DNA from: Candidatus Poribacteria bacterium
Lineage (GTDB): Bacteria > Poribacteria > WGA-4E > WGA-3G
NCBI GenBank assembly: GCA_028824125.1
Contig: JAPPES010000151.1
Location: 48,663 to 112,662 of the forward strand
Direction: 5' to 3'
Length of the DNA stretch: 64,000 nt
The translations under genes were made by a program, and so were the position numbers. The notes under the pieces were generated by a model. It was not told the origin of the DNA. It made no database searches and was given only the letters and a program-made list of their open reading frames with translations. The number at the start of each line of letters is the position of its first letter. Within the stretch, counting starts at the first letter, position 1. This document shows, piece by piece, positions 9,091-19,064 of the stretch.

Positions 9091-10788
9091 ATGAGAAGCA
9101 AAAATGTTGTCTACTTAATCCTTATTTTAGGTCTACTCTCTGTTTATAACTTGATATTTGCGCAGGACGCTCCAGAAGTCTCGGAAAAAGGAAAAGAGGT
9201 CTATGAAGAAAGTTGCGCACACTGCCACGGCACCGAAGGACGTGGTGATGGCAGTGCAGCAGAAAATCTTTTGCCACAGCCGAGAGATTTCACACGTGGA
9301 TTATATAAAATTCGATCTACAGAAAGCGGGCAACTCCCCACTGATCAGGATTTATTCGACATCATCACCGAGGGGATGCCCGGTTCATCAATGCCTGGGT
9401 GGGAAACTTCATTAAAAGCTGATGAACGCTGGGAAGTGGTCGCATATATTAAAACCTTCTATGATGGCTTTAAAGAAAGTGAAACACCACCTCGGCAAAT
9501 CAGTCTGGAGGGTAAAATTCCTTATTCTGAAGAGAGTATAGAAATTGGGAAGGGACTTTATACACAGTTCGCATGTTTTGAATGCCACGGTCAGGTAGGG
9601 CGAGGCGATGGCACCTCCGCACCAACTCTCCAAGATGAATGGGGTTTTCAGAGTTGGCCAGCAAACCTCGCACAAGGTTGGAATTTCAGAGGTGGAAACG
9701 ATATAGATGACATTTACAAGCGGTTCATCGGTGGAATTGCTGGTTCAGCGATGCCCATGTTTGAAGACCCTGCTTTCGGCTTAACTATAGAGCAATCCAT
9801 ACGTTATAACGAATTAGACAATAAAGTTGAAATGACAGAGGCTGAGGAAGAAGAATATAACCAACTTGATGAAAAAATGGGGAATGCTTTTGAAATCTTA
9901 GACCTTATGGCAGAGGGCAGCGCAGATGAAGAACAAAAACAATCCTATGCTACAGCAATGAAGGCGTTTTACGAGAAAAGTTGGCACTTAGCGAACTACG
10001 TCAAATCGCTTTCTTCTGAAAAGAGACCAGAACCAGCAATTGGTAAAAATGTGCTTCGGTCACAATATACAGAAGATGATTTGCCTCAGATAATGGATGC
10101 TGCTTGGGATACACTTGATTCAAGCTACTTTCCACTTGTTGGGCAAATTATCATTGAACCGAGACAATTTAATCCGACAATTGACTCGGTTAACGCCAAA
10201 TCGTTTTACAATGATACGGAGGTAGCATTCCTCTTCACATGGGATGACCGCACTAATAATACCGAAGTCAAAGAGAATGAAGATACTGGCAAAACGTTTG
10301 AGGATGCAATTGCTATTCAATTTCCTGTGAAAATACCAAAAAGCCCCACCGCTGAGAAACCCTATTTCCTTTGGGGTGGAAGAAAAGCTGTCTACCTGTG
10401 GGAGTGGAAAGCATCTGCTGCCGATAAGATTACAGAACTCACAGCAAAAGGTATAAATAATGCTGAGGAACAAGAAATTCAAGGTGACCTTCAGGTAGAA
10501 GGTAAATACACAGATGGTCAATACAATTTATGGATCAAACGTGCTTTGAAAACAGATGATAAGAAAGACTTGCAGCTGGAACCCGGTGTATTTGTGCCTA
10601 TCGCTTTTTCAGCTTGGGATGGCGCAAATGGTGATGTTGGGACAAAACGGGTTATCTCAAGTTGGTATTCTTTTGTGTTAGAACCTGTTCCCTCATCAAG
10701 AAGGTTTATTTATCCGCCATTAGTGGCACTTCTCTCGTTCGGTTTGTTGGTCGGACTACGAGAGTTTGTACGGCAAAGAAATACGTAA
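9091..10788 (+). CDS. Diheme cytochrome c fused to an ethylbenzene-dehydrogenase-like heme-binding domain, C-terminal TM anchor
   Basis: CAHCHGTEGRGDG and CFECHGQVGRGDG, then WDTLDSSYFPLVGQ...VAFLFTWDDRTNN (EB_dh-like). ATG 9091 follows GGGGAGGGA; the ORF opens at TTG 9073. Confidence 0.83.
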   Translation: MRSKNVVYLILILGLLSVYNLIFAQDAPEVSEKGKEVYEESCAHCHGTEGRGDGSAAENLLPQPRDFTRGLYKIRSTESGQLPTDQDLFDIITEGMPGSSMPGWETSLKADERWEVVAYIKTFYDGFKESETPPRQISLEGKIPYSEESIEIGKGLYTQFACFECHGQVGRGDGTSAPTLQDEWGFQSWPANLAQGWNFRGGNDIDDIYKRFIGGIAGSAMPMFEDPAFGLTIEQSIRYNELDNKVEMTEAEEEEYNQLDEKMGNAFEILDLMAEGSADEEQKQSYATAMKAFYEKSWHLANYVKSLSSEKRPEPAIGKNVLRSQYTEDDLPQIMDAAWDTLDSSYFPLVGQIIIEPRQFNPTIDSVNAKSFYNDTEVAFLFTWDDRTNNTEVKENEDTGKTFEDAIAIQFPVKIPKSPTAEKPYFLWGGRKAVYLWEWKASAADKITELTAKGINNAEEQEIQGDLQVEGKYTDGQYNLWIKRALKTDDKKDLQLEPGVFVPIAFSAWDGANGDVGTKRVISSWYSFVLEPVPSSRRFIYPPLVALLSFGLLVGLREFVRQRNT

Positions 10789-10860
10789 TTCTATAGAATC
10801 AAATCAAAACAGTGAGGCAGTGGTGCCTCATAAACTTTAAATTATAGAAGGAGATAAAAA

Positions 10861-11661
10861 ATGAAAACGAAAATGTTGACATGTCTCACACTTCTTCTTG
10901 CATGTGGCTTCGGTCTGTTTGTGTTTGCAGACAGTCACGAAAAAGAAGAAGATATGAACAAACTTGTTTTTCCCAAAGCTTATAAAACCACGGCTGTTAG
11001 CAACGGTGGTAAAATTAGCGGTGTTGTAAAGTTTGATGGCGAAGTGCCTGAAATGAAAAAACTGGAAATCACAAAAGACAAAGCAGTTTGTGGTGTTACG
11101 GATAAGTTTGACGAAGCGCTTGTCGTTGGTGAAGGGAACGTTTTGAAAAATACGATCGTTTATCTGATGGACATTTCACAAGGCAAAGATTTCGACAAAG
11201 AAGCAAAACCGGAACTTGACCAGAAGAATTGTCGATTCAATCCGCATGTGCAGCTCATTCCTGTTGGCACAGCCTTGACGGTATTGAACAATGACAAGGC
11301 AACACATAATGTGCATATCTTCGGAACAAGCAAGAATAATACCTCAGTAAACAAACAGCAGACAAAGAACCGCAAAAAAATGCGCCTCACTGGTGCCAAG
11401 GGTGCGGAAGGTCCTGTTGAAGTGAAATGTGATATCCATGGATGGATGAAAGCATGGGTCGCTTATGTCCCGCATCCCTATTTTGCTGTAACAAACGAAA
11501 AGGGTGAATTCACGCTTGAAGATGTTCCCCCAGGAGACTATAAATTAGGATATTGGCACGAAGCATGCGGTACTAATAACAAAGAACCTGTTAAGGTCAC
11601 CGTCGCTGCTGGTGGAGAAGTCAAGCAAGATTTTACACTCAAACTTAAAGAGGCCAAGTGA
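10861..11661 (+). CDS. Secreted cupredoxin-like protein, paralog of 3858-4628
   Basis: Signal peptide; ATHNVHIFG...CDIHGWMKAWVAYVPHPYFAVTNEKGEFTLEDVPPGDYKLGYWHE. Confidence 0.8.
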   Translation: MKTKMLTCLTLLLACGFGLFVFADSHEKEEDMNKLVFPKAYKTTAVSNGGKISGVVKFDGEVPEMKKLEITKDKAVCGVTDKFDEALVVGEGNVLKNTIVYLMDISQGKDFDKEAKPELDQKNCRFNPHVQLIPVGTALTVLNNDKATHNVHIFGTSKNNTSVNKQQTKNRKKMRLTGAKGAEGPVEVKCDIHGWMKAWVAYVPHPYFAVTNEKGEFTLEDVPPGDYKLGYWHEACGTNNKEPVKVTVAAGGEVKQDFTLKLKEAK

Positions 11662-12578
11662 GTGTAAATCGGATCACGGTCCAAAATCTAACGCACACCT
11701 ACGGTACACGGTGTGCGTTAGACAACGTAAGTTTCACTGTTTCACGTGGCGAGATTTTTTGTCTACTCGGTCCGAACGGAAGTGGAAAAACAACCCTTTT
11801 TAAGGTTCTGTCTACACTTATGCCGCCAACGTCGGGGAGTGTTAACATTCTCGGACACAACTTGAGTATTGGCACTAAGGCAATTCGGAAGTTATTAGGG
11901 GTTGTTTTTCAACATCCAGGATTAGATGTCAAACTGACTGTTACAGAGAATTTACGACATCACGGACACCTCTATGGATTGAAAGGCAAAAGCCTAAAGC
12001 TTAGAATTGCTGAACTATTAGAACGATTTGGAATCAGTGACAGATCACATGACCTCGTAGAAAAATTATCAGGAGGTTTACAAAGGCGCGTAGAAATAGC
12101 GAAAGCAATGCTACATTCCCCACAGGTTTTACTACTTGATGAACCGAGTAGCGGATTGGATGTAGGCGTACGCCGACAACTGAGCAACCATTTGATCTCA
12201 CTTGCGGAAACAGAAAATATCATCATTCTACTCACAACGCATCTTATGGATGAGGCAGAGTTATGCAACCGAGTCGGTATCTTGGATATAGGGAAAATGG
12301 TGGCACTCGGAACACCAGACGAACTCAAAGCACAAATTGGCGGGGATGTTGTACTAATAGAAACTACAAACGGTGAAGTTCTCCGAAACGCAATTGCTGG
12401 CCACTTTGAGGTTCTTCCAATATTAACTGAGAATTACCTACACGTTGAATGTGAACGTGGGCATGAGTTTGTGCGAGATGTAGTTGCGGCGTTTCCTGAT
12501 GAAATTCAGACAGTTCGCTTCGGTAAACCGACTTTAGAGGATGTGTTCATCAAGTTAACAGGGAACCCGTTTGTGTAA
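11658..12578 (+). CDS. ABC transporter ATP-binding protein
   Basis: Walker A LGPNGSGKTT, signature LSGGLQRR, Walker B VLLLDEPSSGLD; GTG start overlaps upstream stop (GTGA). Confidence 0.93.
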   Translation: MSVNRITVQNLTHTYGTRCALDNVSFTVSRGEIFCLLGPNGSGKTTLFKVLSTLMPPTSGSVNILGHNLSIGTKAIRKLLGVVFQHPGLDVKLTVTENLRHHGHLYGLKGKSLKLRIAELLERFGISDRSHDLVEKLSGGLQRRVEIAKAMLHSPQVLLLDEPSSGLDVGVRRQLSNHLISLAETENIIILLTTHLMDEAELCNRVGILDIGKMVALGTPDELKAQIGGDVVLIETTNGEVLRNAIAGHFEVLPILTENYLHVECERGHEFVRDVVAAFPDEIQTVRFGKPTLEDVFIKLTGNPFV

Positions 12579-12588
12579 GGATAGCAGA

Positions 12589-13383
12589 ATGCGGAACGTT
12601 TTGCTACCGATTGCAACAATTTGGTGGCGTGAAATCATCAGGTTTTTTCGCCAAAGGAGTAGACTTTTTAGTGCGATTGCACAGCCCTTGGTATTTTGGA
12701 TTCTAATCGGGAGTGGTTTAAACGCATCATTTCAACCCGCTGGCGTATCAGGAAAATCGGAGTATATTGAGTACTTTTATCCTGGAATTGTCGTTTTAGT
12801 CTTGCTTTTTACTGCTATTTTCGCTACAATCTCTGTTGTAAATGAACGGCGTGAAGGGTTTTTGCAGGGTGTACTTGTTGCGCCCGCGCCGAGATGGGGA
12901 ATTGTGCTTGGGCAAGCATTAGGCGGAACAACTTTAGCATTACTTCAAGGAGTGCTTTTATTGTTCATCGCCCCGCTAACTGGAATCCGATTTGGGTTAA
13001 CCTCACTGCTTTCTACATTGGGCGTGATGACACTCTTAGCCTTTGGTTTAACAAACCTCGGTTTGTTAATTGCTTGGAGAATGGATTCTACACAAGGTTT
13101 TCATGCAGTTATGAACCTTATACTCATCCCGATCTGGCTGCTGTCAGGTGCTTTTTTTCCAAGTGCTGGTGCACCCGATTGGTTGGCATGGGTAATGAAA
13201 TTAAACCCTTTAACGTATGGCGTCGATGCTTTTCGGCGAAGCCTCTACTTTGATACTGTAACTACTAACGGCAACATGCCGACGTGGACACTTTCTATAT
13301 TGGTAATATCTCTATTTTGTTTTTTGACCTACTTGGGCGCGACGCTTACTGCTTCTGCAGAAACAAATAAAAAGCACGCCTAA
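12589..13383 (+). CDS. ABC-2 type transporter permease
   Basis: Multi-TM; WWREIIRFFRQRSRLFSAIAQPLVFWILIGSGL and LSGAFFPSAGAPDWLAWVMKLNPLTYGVDAFR. Confidence 0.9.
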   Translation: MRNVLLPIATIWWREIIRFFRQRSRLFSAIAQPLVFWILIGSGLNASFQPAGVSGKSEYIEYFYPGIVVLVLLFTAIFATISVVNERREGFLQGVLVAPAPRWGIVLGQALGGTTLALLQGVLLLFIAPLTGIRFGLTSLLSTLGVMTLLAFGLTNLGLLIAWRMDSTQGFHAVMNLILIPIWLLSGAFFPSAGAPDWLAWVMKLNPLTYGVDAFRRSLYFDTVTTNGNMPTWTLSILVISLFCFLTYLGATLTASAETNKKHA

Positions 13384-13421
13384 CGAATATTCTACTTATG
13401 ACTTTGGAAAAGGAGAAATGA

Positions 13422-14081
13422 ATGCTTGGATGGCTTCCAGAGAATATATCAGAATACGCGCAAGGTGTTGATAAACTCTTTGCACTCATCTATTGGATTA
13501 CCGTGGTGGCGTTTGTTCTTGTGATAGGTACTCTTATCGTATTCTTAATTAAATACCGTCATCGAGCGGGACACCGCGCGGAATACATTGAAGGAAGTAC
13601 GAAACTTGAAATCATCTGGACGGCTGTAACTACAGTGATTGTGTTTGGATTGGCAATGCTCAGCTTCCCAGAGTGGAATAACCTTAAATCACCAGCTGAA
13701 AATCCTGATTATGTCGTTCAGGTTCGAGGTGAACAGTTTAACTGGTATATGATCTACCCCGGTCCAGATAATGAATTGGGCACAGAAGACGATCTGGAAT
13801 TGGAAAACGAATTGTATGTCCCAGAAGACAAACTTGTGCAAATCTTATTAACTTCAAAAGATGTGATTCACAGTTTTTTTATACCTAATTTGCGCCAGAA
13901 ACAGGACGCACTGCCAAATCAAACTATTGACACTTTAAAGTTTCAGGCAAGAGAGCCTGGGCGTTATGAAATTCCGTGTGCCGAACTCTGTGGATTTGGA
14001 CACTCAGGCATGCTCGGATATCTCATTGTGCAAACACAAGAAGAATATGATGCATGGGTTGCGGAACAGTGGCCTGAGTAA
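13422..14081 (+). CDS. coxB: Cytochrome c oxidase subunit II
   Basis: Two TM helices, CuA motif IPCAELCGFGHSGM, EIIWTAVTTVIV. Confidence 0.95.
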   Translation: MLGWLPENISEYAQGVDKLFALIYWITVVAFVLVIGTLIVFLIKYRHRAGHRAEYIEGSTKLEIIWTAVTTVIVFGLAMLSFPEWNNLKSPAENPDYVVQVRGEQFNWYMIYPGPDNELGTEDDLELENELYVPEDKLVQILLTSKDVIHSFFIPNLRQKQDALPNQTIDTLKFQAREPGRYEIPCAELCGFGHSGMLGYLIVQTQEEYDAWVAEQWPE

Positions 14082-14150
14082 GTGACGTCAGAGCGGCCTG
14101 ATTCAATAGCAATTCGCAATTGCAGCGTCGTGAAAGGAGTAAATATAAAG

Positions 14151-16115
14151 ATGCAAGAAAACGAAAATATTTCACATGAGCATGACGATGACGAACATCA
14201 CGAGCATGCACATGACGATAACGATACTATGGAACACACACATGAGCATGACAACGATGAACATCACGATCATGCTGATCATCATGAAGAGAGTTTTATT
14301 CGCAAATATATCTTTTCACTTGACCACAAGATGATCGGAAAGCAGTTCCTTATCTATGGGTTGATCATGCTATTTGTTGGAGGCGGACTCGCACTGCTTT
14401 TTAGATGGCAACTTGCTTACCCTGAAACACCCGAACTGGAGGGGGGTAAACCTGCAAAGGCCGCGAAACCTTTACCTATCATTGGTCCTTCTCAAAAGTA
14501 TATTGATGATGGAGAGGTGGTTACCGGTGCAGATAAAATGTGGGAGCGGATTTACGATTCCGATAAAGAGGAATTTCTTGAAGTAAACATGCCGAGCGGT
14601 TTAATTGAACCGCATTTCTACAACATGTTGTTTACGATGCATGCCACTATAATGGTGTTCTTTGTCGTTGTTCCTATATTAGTGGGTGCTTTTGGAAATT
14701 TCTTGATTCCTCTAATGATAGGCACGCGGGATATGGCATTCCCCGTTCTCAACATGCTATCATTTTGGCTTGCCGTGCTTGCAGCAGTTATAATGGCAGC
14801 TGGGTTTTTCGTACCGGGTGGACACGCTTCAGCAGGTTGGACAGGATATGCTCCGCTATCATCTGACCCACAGTGGACCGGTGTTGGATGGGGACTCAAC
14901 CTATGGGCAATCAGTTTGTTGATTCAGGGGTTTTCGTCTTTAGTAGGTTCCATAAACTATATTACAACAATTATCAATATGCGCGCGCCAGGTATGACAT
15001 TCTTGAGGCTTCCGTTAGTCATCTGGTCACTATTTATCGTAGCAATTCTGTTGCTTCTCGCTTTTCCTGTCTTGTCCTCTGCTTTAGCACTTCTCATATT
15101 TGATAGACTTGCAGGCACGACATTCTTTACCTCCACAGCTGAAGGTGGTGGTTCTTCGCTACTCTGGCAACACCTATTCTGGTTCTTTGGACATCCAGAG
15201 GTATATATTCTTATTTTACCGGGTATGGGGATTGCATCCGAATTAATCGCTGTTAACTCACGCAAACCGATTTTCGGATACCGCTCTATGGTATACGCGA
15301 TGATCGCAATCGCATTCTTAGGATGGGTTGTTTGGGGACATCACATGTTCCAAAGTGGGATGCGTCCCGGTATGGGAGCATTCTTCATGACGACAACAAT
15401 GCTTATTGCAGTACCTTCAGCTATTAAGACATTTAATTGGCTCGGCACGATGTTCCGTGGTTCAATCCGATTTACAACACCGATGCTTCATGCTATCGCC
15501 TTTGTGTCTATGTTTGTAATCGGCGGACTCAGCGGCATCTACATGGCTAACACACCAGTGGATATCTACATACACGATACTTACTACATTGTAGCGCATA
15601 TTCACTATGTCGTTTTTGGCGGAAGTCTGTTTGCTATTTTCGGTGGTATTATCTTCTGGTTCCCGAAGATGTATGGACGCTATATGAATGATACGTTGTC
15701 CAAAATTCATTTTTGGTTGACCTTCATAGCGTTTAACTGCACTTTCTTCCCAATGCACATTCTCGGCGTAGGCGGTCACATGCGACGCATTTCTAACCCG
15801 ATGCAGTATGAGTACCTGCAAACCTTTGAAGGCATGAACATATTTATCACAATGAGCGCATTTACGCTCGGTTTTGTGCAGTTGATACTTGTCTTCAATT
15901 TTGTCTGGAGCATTTATCGTGGTAAGGTCGCTGAAAAGAATCCGTGGAACGTCACCACATTGGAATGGGAGGCACCAACACCAGTGCCGCACGGCAATTT
16001 TGCTCAGATTCCGACTGTTTATCGTGGTCCTTATGAATACAGCGTCCCTGGCGAAGAATCTGATTTCATTCCGCAGGCACAACCTGAGCATGCTCCAGCA
16101 AGTGCTGGAGATTAG
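14151..16115 (+). CDS. coxA: Cytochrome c oxidase subunit I with His/Asp-rich N-terminus
   Basis: WQHLFWFFGHPEVYILILPG and HDTYYIVAHIHYVVFGG. ATG 14151 follows AAAGGAG; the ORF opens at GTG 14082. Confidence 0.96.
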   Translation: MQENENISHEHDDDEHHEHAHDDNDTMEHTHEHDNDEHHDHADHHEESFIRKYIFSLDHKMIGKQFLIYGLIMLFVGGGLALLFRWQLAYPETPELEGGKPAKAAKPLPIIGPSQKYIDDGEVVTGADKMWERIYDSDKEEFLEVNMPSGLIEPHFYNMLFTMHATIMVFFVVVPILVGAFGNFLIPLMIGTRDMAFPVLNMLSFWLAVLAAVIMAAGFFVPGGHASAGWTGYAPLSSDPQWTGVGWGLNLWAISLLIQGFSSLVGSINYITTIINMRAPGMTFLRLPLVIWSLFIVAILLLLAFPVLSSALALLIFDRLAGTTFFTSTAEGGGSSLLWQHLFWFFGHPEVYILILPGMGIASELIAVNSRKPIFGYRSMVYAMIAIAFLGWVVWGHHMFQSGMRPGMGAFFMTTTMLIAVPSAIKTFNWLGTMFRGSIRFTTPMLHAIAFVSMFVIGGLSGIYMANTPVDIYIHDTYYIVAHIHYVVFGGSLFAIFGGIIFWFPKMYGRYMNDTLSKIHFWLTFIAFNCTFFPMHILGVGGHMRRISNPMQYEYLQTFEGMNIFITMSAFTLGFVQLILVFNFVWSIYRGKVAEKNPWNVTTLEWEAPTPVPHGNFAQIPTVYRGPYEYSVPGEESDFIPQAQPEHAPASAGD

Positions 16116-16138
16116 TTAGTATAAATAATTTCCACTGG

Positions 16139-16259
16139 TAGGTGTCAATTTGGCAAATACTTTCTTGTTGGAGGGCTTTGTCCGCCCGATTTATTACCAA
16201 AGGTAGGCGCGTTTACAAAACGCGCCTACCAGGGTGGCGAACCGCTAAATTGACACCTA
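16139..16259. repeat. MITE-like palindromic element with 16-bp terminal inverted repeats and a 13-bp internal hairpin
   Basis: Left taggtgtcaatttggc (16139-16154), right gctaaattgacaccta (16244-16259), 15/16 complementary; inner GGTAGGCGCGTTT-ACA-AAACGCGCCTACC (16202-16230). Confidence 0.85.
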
Positions 16260-16285
16260 TTAGAAAATGTCCTGCGGAAAATAGC

Positions 16286-17239
16286 ATGAAGAAACAAAGC
16301 AGCTATAGCCCTTGGTTACATCGAGTAGCATGGTTCACCGCAGGTGCAACGTTTCTGTTAATTGTTATAGGAGGAATTGTTACAAGCACCGAGTCAGGAT
16401 TGGCAGTACCAGATTGGCCCACCAGTTTCGGATATAACATGTTTACCTATCCATTATCAGAGATGGTGAAGGATCCCAAAATACTTTATGAACATAGTCA
16501 TAGGTTAATGGGATCGTTGGTCGGCCTGTTGACGATTACACTGTTTGTCATGTTATTGGTCAAGGACTCGCGTGGGTGGGTAAAATGGCTTGGGTTTGCA
16601 GCGCTAATCGGTGTAAGCGTGCAGGGTGTTCTCGGTGGACTTCGGGTTACGGAGGTTAATCTTAATTTTGCGATAGTACACGCGTGTCTTGCCCAAGCGT
16701 TCTTTGCATTGCTCTGCGGAATATGTTGGTTTACTTCACGCGATTGGATTGAAAACCAAAATCTATCTGAAAGTATTATTGATAATGTTTCAGCAAAAAA
16801 ATTACGGAGATTAAGCCTCATTACAACATGCTTGATATATGTTCAGCTCATCTTCGGAGCAATTTTACGACATACTGGAAGTAGACTCGACGCGCATCTT
16901 CTTTTTGCATTCTTGGTAGCACTGCATATATTCCTATTGGTAAGACGTTTCTTTAATACGGGTGATAACACGCAAAAAATTGGTCAATCGTTGCCTTTGC
17001 TATTGTTGGGTTTACTTGTAGTGCAGTTAATGCTCGGAATCGGTGCTTATATTACAAAACTGACTACCTTTGGTGCAACAGCATCAGCACTACTTACGGA
17101 TATTGTTACAACTGCCCACGTAGCAGTTGGAGCACTAATGTTAGTAAGTAGTTTTGTGATTACATTGAAAATTTATTGGTTTACAAATACTACAATTCCT
17201 ATAGAAACACCTGTCACCAGCTCATTGGTTACAGAGTGA
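16286..17239 (+). CDS. ctaA: Heme A synthase (COX15/CtaA family)
   Basis: FLLIVIGGIVTSTESGLAVPDWPTSFG, EHSHRLMGSLVG, multi-TM. ATG 16286 preferred; the longer ORF reads through the repeat. Confidence 0.93.
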   Translation: MKKQSSYSPWLHRVAWFTAGATFLLIVIGGIVTSTESGLAVPDWPTSFGYNMFTYPLSEMVKDPKILYEHSHRLMGSLVGLLTITLFVMLLVKDSRGWVKWLGFAALIGVSVQGVLGGLRVTEVNLNFAIVHACLAQAFFALLCGICWFTSRDWIENQNLSESIIDNVSAKKLRRLSLITTCLIYVQLIFGAILRHTGSRLDAHLLFAFLVALHIFLLVRRFFNTGDNTQKIGQSLPLLLLGLLVVQLMLGIGAYITKLTTFGATASALLTDIVTTAHVAVGALMLVSSFVITLKIYWFTNTTIPIETPVTSSLVTE

Positions 17240-17248
17240 GACAACATA

Positions 17249-18175
17249 ATGCGTTCAACAACAGCAACATTACCAGATAGTAGAGAAGCAACAAATCCAC
17301 CGTCAAGAGCCACAGTTTTTGTAGGGCGAGTGGAGGATTATGTTGAGCTTGTCAAACCGAGATTGGTACTGATGATATTGATTACTACCGCTGCAGGATT
17401 CTATCTCGGCACACGAGGTGATGTGAATTGGTTACTTTTCCTACATACACTTATCGGTGCGGGCTTAACAGCCGCAGGCGTTTTAGGACTGAATCAATAC
17501 TTAGAACGCGATATCGATTCACAGATGGAACGCACACAGCAAAGACCACTGCCAGCAGGTAGGATCCATCCCATAGAAGCACTGCTTTTCTGTGCATTTC
17601 TAACAGGAAGCGGAATGCTTTATCTTACTTTTCTCGTAAATCCACTCAGCGGATTTGTTATCTCCTTAATAGTTGTAAGTTACCTGTTTGTATATACGCC
17701 ACTTAAGCGAAAAACGTCATTATGTACGTTAATCGGTGCGGTTCCGGGCGCATTACCACCTGTCGTTGGATGGGTTGCAGCGCAAGGCAGGCTTTCAAGC
17801 CAAGCATGGGTATTATTTGCCATTCTTTTTCTGTGGCAACTTCCACATTCGCTTGCAATTGCTTATATCTATCGTGAAGACTATGCAAATGCAGGATTAA
17901 AGTTGTTGCCCGTTATCCATCCGGATGGCGCAAGCACACGCCGCCAGATTGTAACAAATTGCGTTGCATTATTCGGGATTGGACTTCTCCCAACGCTATT
18001 CAATATTGCTGGCGGAATATATTTCCTTGCTGCACTATTTGTAGGTGGGATGTTTCTGGCAAGCGGTGTTTATTTAAAGAAAACACACTCAGTGAAAGCG
18101 GCAAGGTATGTGCTGTACGCATCTCTACTATATCTACCACTAATATTTATCACGATGGCAATTGACAAAATATAG
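17249..18175 (+). CDS. ctaB: Protoheme IX farnesyltransferase
   Basis: UbiA motif NQYLERDIDSQMERTQQRPLPAGR; YREDYANAGLKLLPV. Confidence 0.95.
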   Translation: MRSTTATLPDSREATNPPSRATVFVGRVEDYVELVKPRLVLMILITTAAGFYLGTRGDVNWLLFLHTLIGAGLTAAGVLGLNQYLERDIDSQMERTQQRPLPAGRIHPIEALLFCAFLTGSGMLYLTFLVNPLSGFVISLIVVSYLFVYTPLKRKTSLCTLIGAVPGALPPVVGWVAAQGRLSSQAWVLFAILFLWQLPHSLAIAYIYREDYANAGLKLLPVIHPDGASTRRQIVTNCVALFGIGLLPTLFNIAGGIYFLAALFVGGMFLASGVYLKKTHSVKAARYVLYASLLYLPLIFITMAIDKI

Positions 18176-18194
18176 TGTGATCAAAGGAGACCAC

Positions 18195-18461
18195 ATGAAC
18201 GAGCAAGAACGGCGCAAACGAAATCTCAGGGTTGGCATGATATTAGGTCTACTGTTTGTAGGATTGTTTACCATCACGACGTTAGGATTAGTTTTTGGGT
18301 TTGAAGCATCCCCGCCAGTAAAGAAAATTGTTCACTGGACCACCACAATAATTGCTGGTATTATTGGATTCTTCCTGATAGGCGCGGCACTTGTTGAGAT
18401 AATTGTGAAGCCAATATTTGTAAAGATTGAAACAAGCAGAGCTCGCAGATTACGTGAATGA
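18195..18461 (+). CDS. Small membrane protein of the oxidase cluster
   Basis: Two TM segments; ATG 18195 after AAAGGAGA; between ctaB and a subunit-III-like gene. Confidence 0.7.
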   Translation: MNEQERRKRNLRVGMILGLLFVGLFTITTLGLVFGFEASPPVKKIVHWTTTIIAGIIGFFLIGAALVEIIVKPIFVKIETSRARRLRE

Positions 18462-18483
18462 TGACGCATAGTGAGAATTAAAA

Positions 18484-19053
18484 ATGACCGAAAGTCGCCC
18501 CTTGAGCAACGCTAAATTGGGAGTTTTAATCCTACTCGGCGCTGAAACGATGTTATTCGTGGGTTTAATCGGTGCATTTCTGGTATTTCGGATAGGGAAT
18601 GTCACCTGGCCCCCGCTGTCAATCGATAATATACAACTGCCACGTTTGGTGACCGGTATCAACACCGTACTTCTAATTATAAGTGGCTACACAATGTTTT
18701 TGGCACTACGTGCAGTTCAGCAAGATCGTATAAAACAACTCCGAAATTTCTTGGTGTTCACGGGAACATTAGGGTTGTTTTTTCTGGTAGTCCAAGGCAT
18801 CGAATGGGTCCAACTTATAGGTAAAGGATTGACGCTTCAATCTGGCGTTTATGGTGGTATCTTTTATGTGCTTATTGGATGCCATGCAGTGCATGTGTTA
18901 GGAGCGGTAATTTGGTTAGCGATTGTTATCGGTATGGCAATAGTAGGAAAGTATTCATCTGTCCATTATACCGGTGTTGAAACGTGTACAATTTATTGGA
19001 TATATGTGGTCGCACTGTGGCCGATACTTTATGTTTTAGTTTACCTTGCTTAA
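18484..19053 (+). CDS. Heme-copper oxidase subunit III-like protein (first of two)
   Basis: LGAETMLFVGLIGAFLVFR, VQGIEWVQLIGKGLTLQSGVYGGIFYVLIGCHAVHVLGAVIWL. Confidence 0.85.
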   Translation: MTESRPLSNAKLGVLILLGAETMLFVGLIGAFLVFRIGNVTWPPLSIDNIQLPRLVTGINTVLLIISGYTMFLALRAVQQDRIKQLRNFLVFTGTLGLFFLVVQGIEWVQLIGKGLTLQSGVYGGIFYVLIGCHAVHVLGAVIWLAIVIGMAIVGKYSSVHYTGVETCTIYWIYVVALWPILYVLVYLA

Positions 19054-19064
19054 AGGAAACGCTT

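Noticed and set aside
15462-16091. 209-aa minus-strand ORF
   Set aside because: Antisense to the well-supported coxA gene; low-complexity His/Cys-rich translation without recognisable domain.
16142-16285. Extended N-terminus of ctaA as drawn in the ORF track
   Set aside because: The extension translates the palindromic repeat; the canonical heme A synthase start is ATG 16286.
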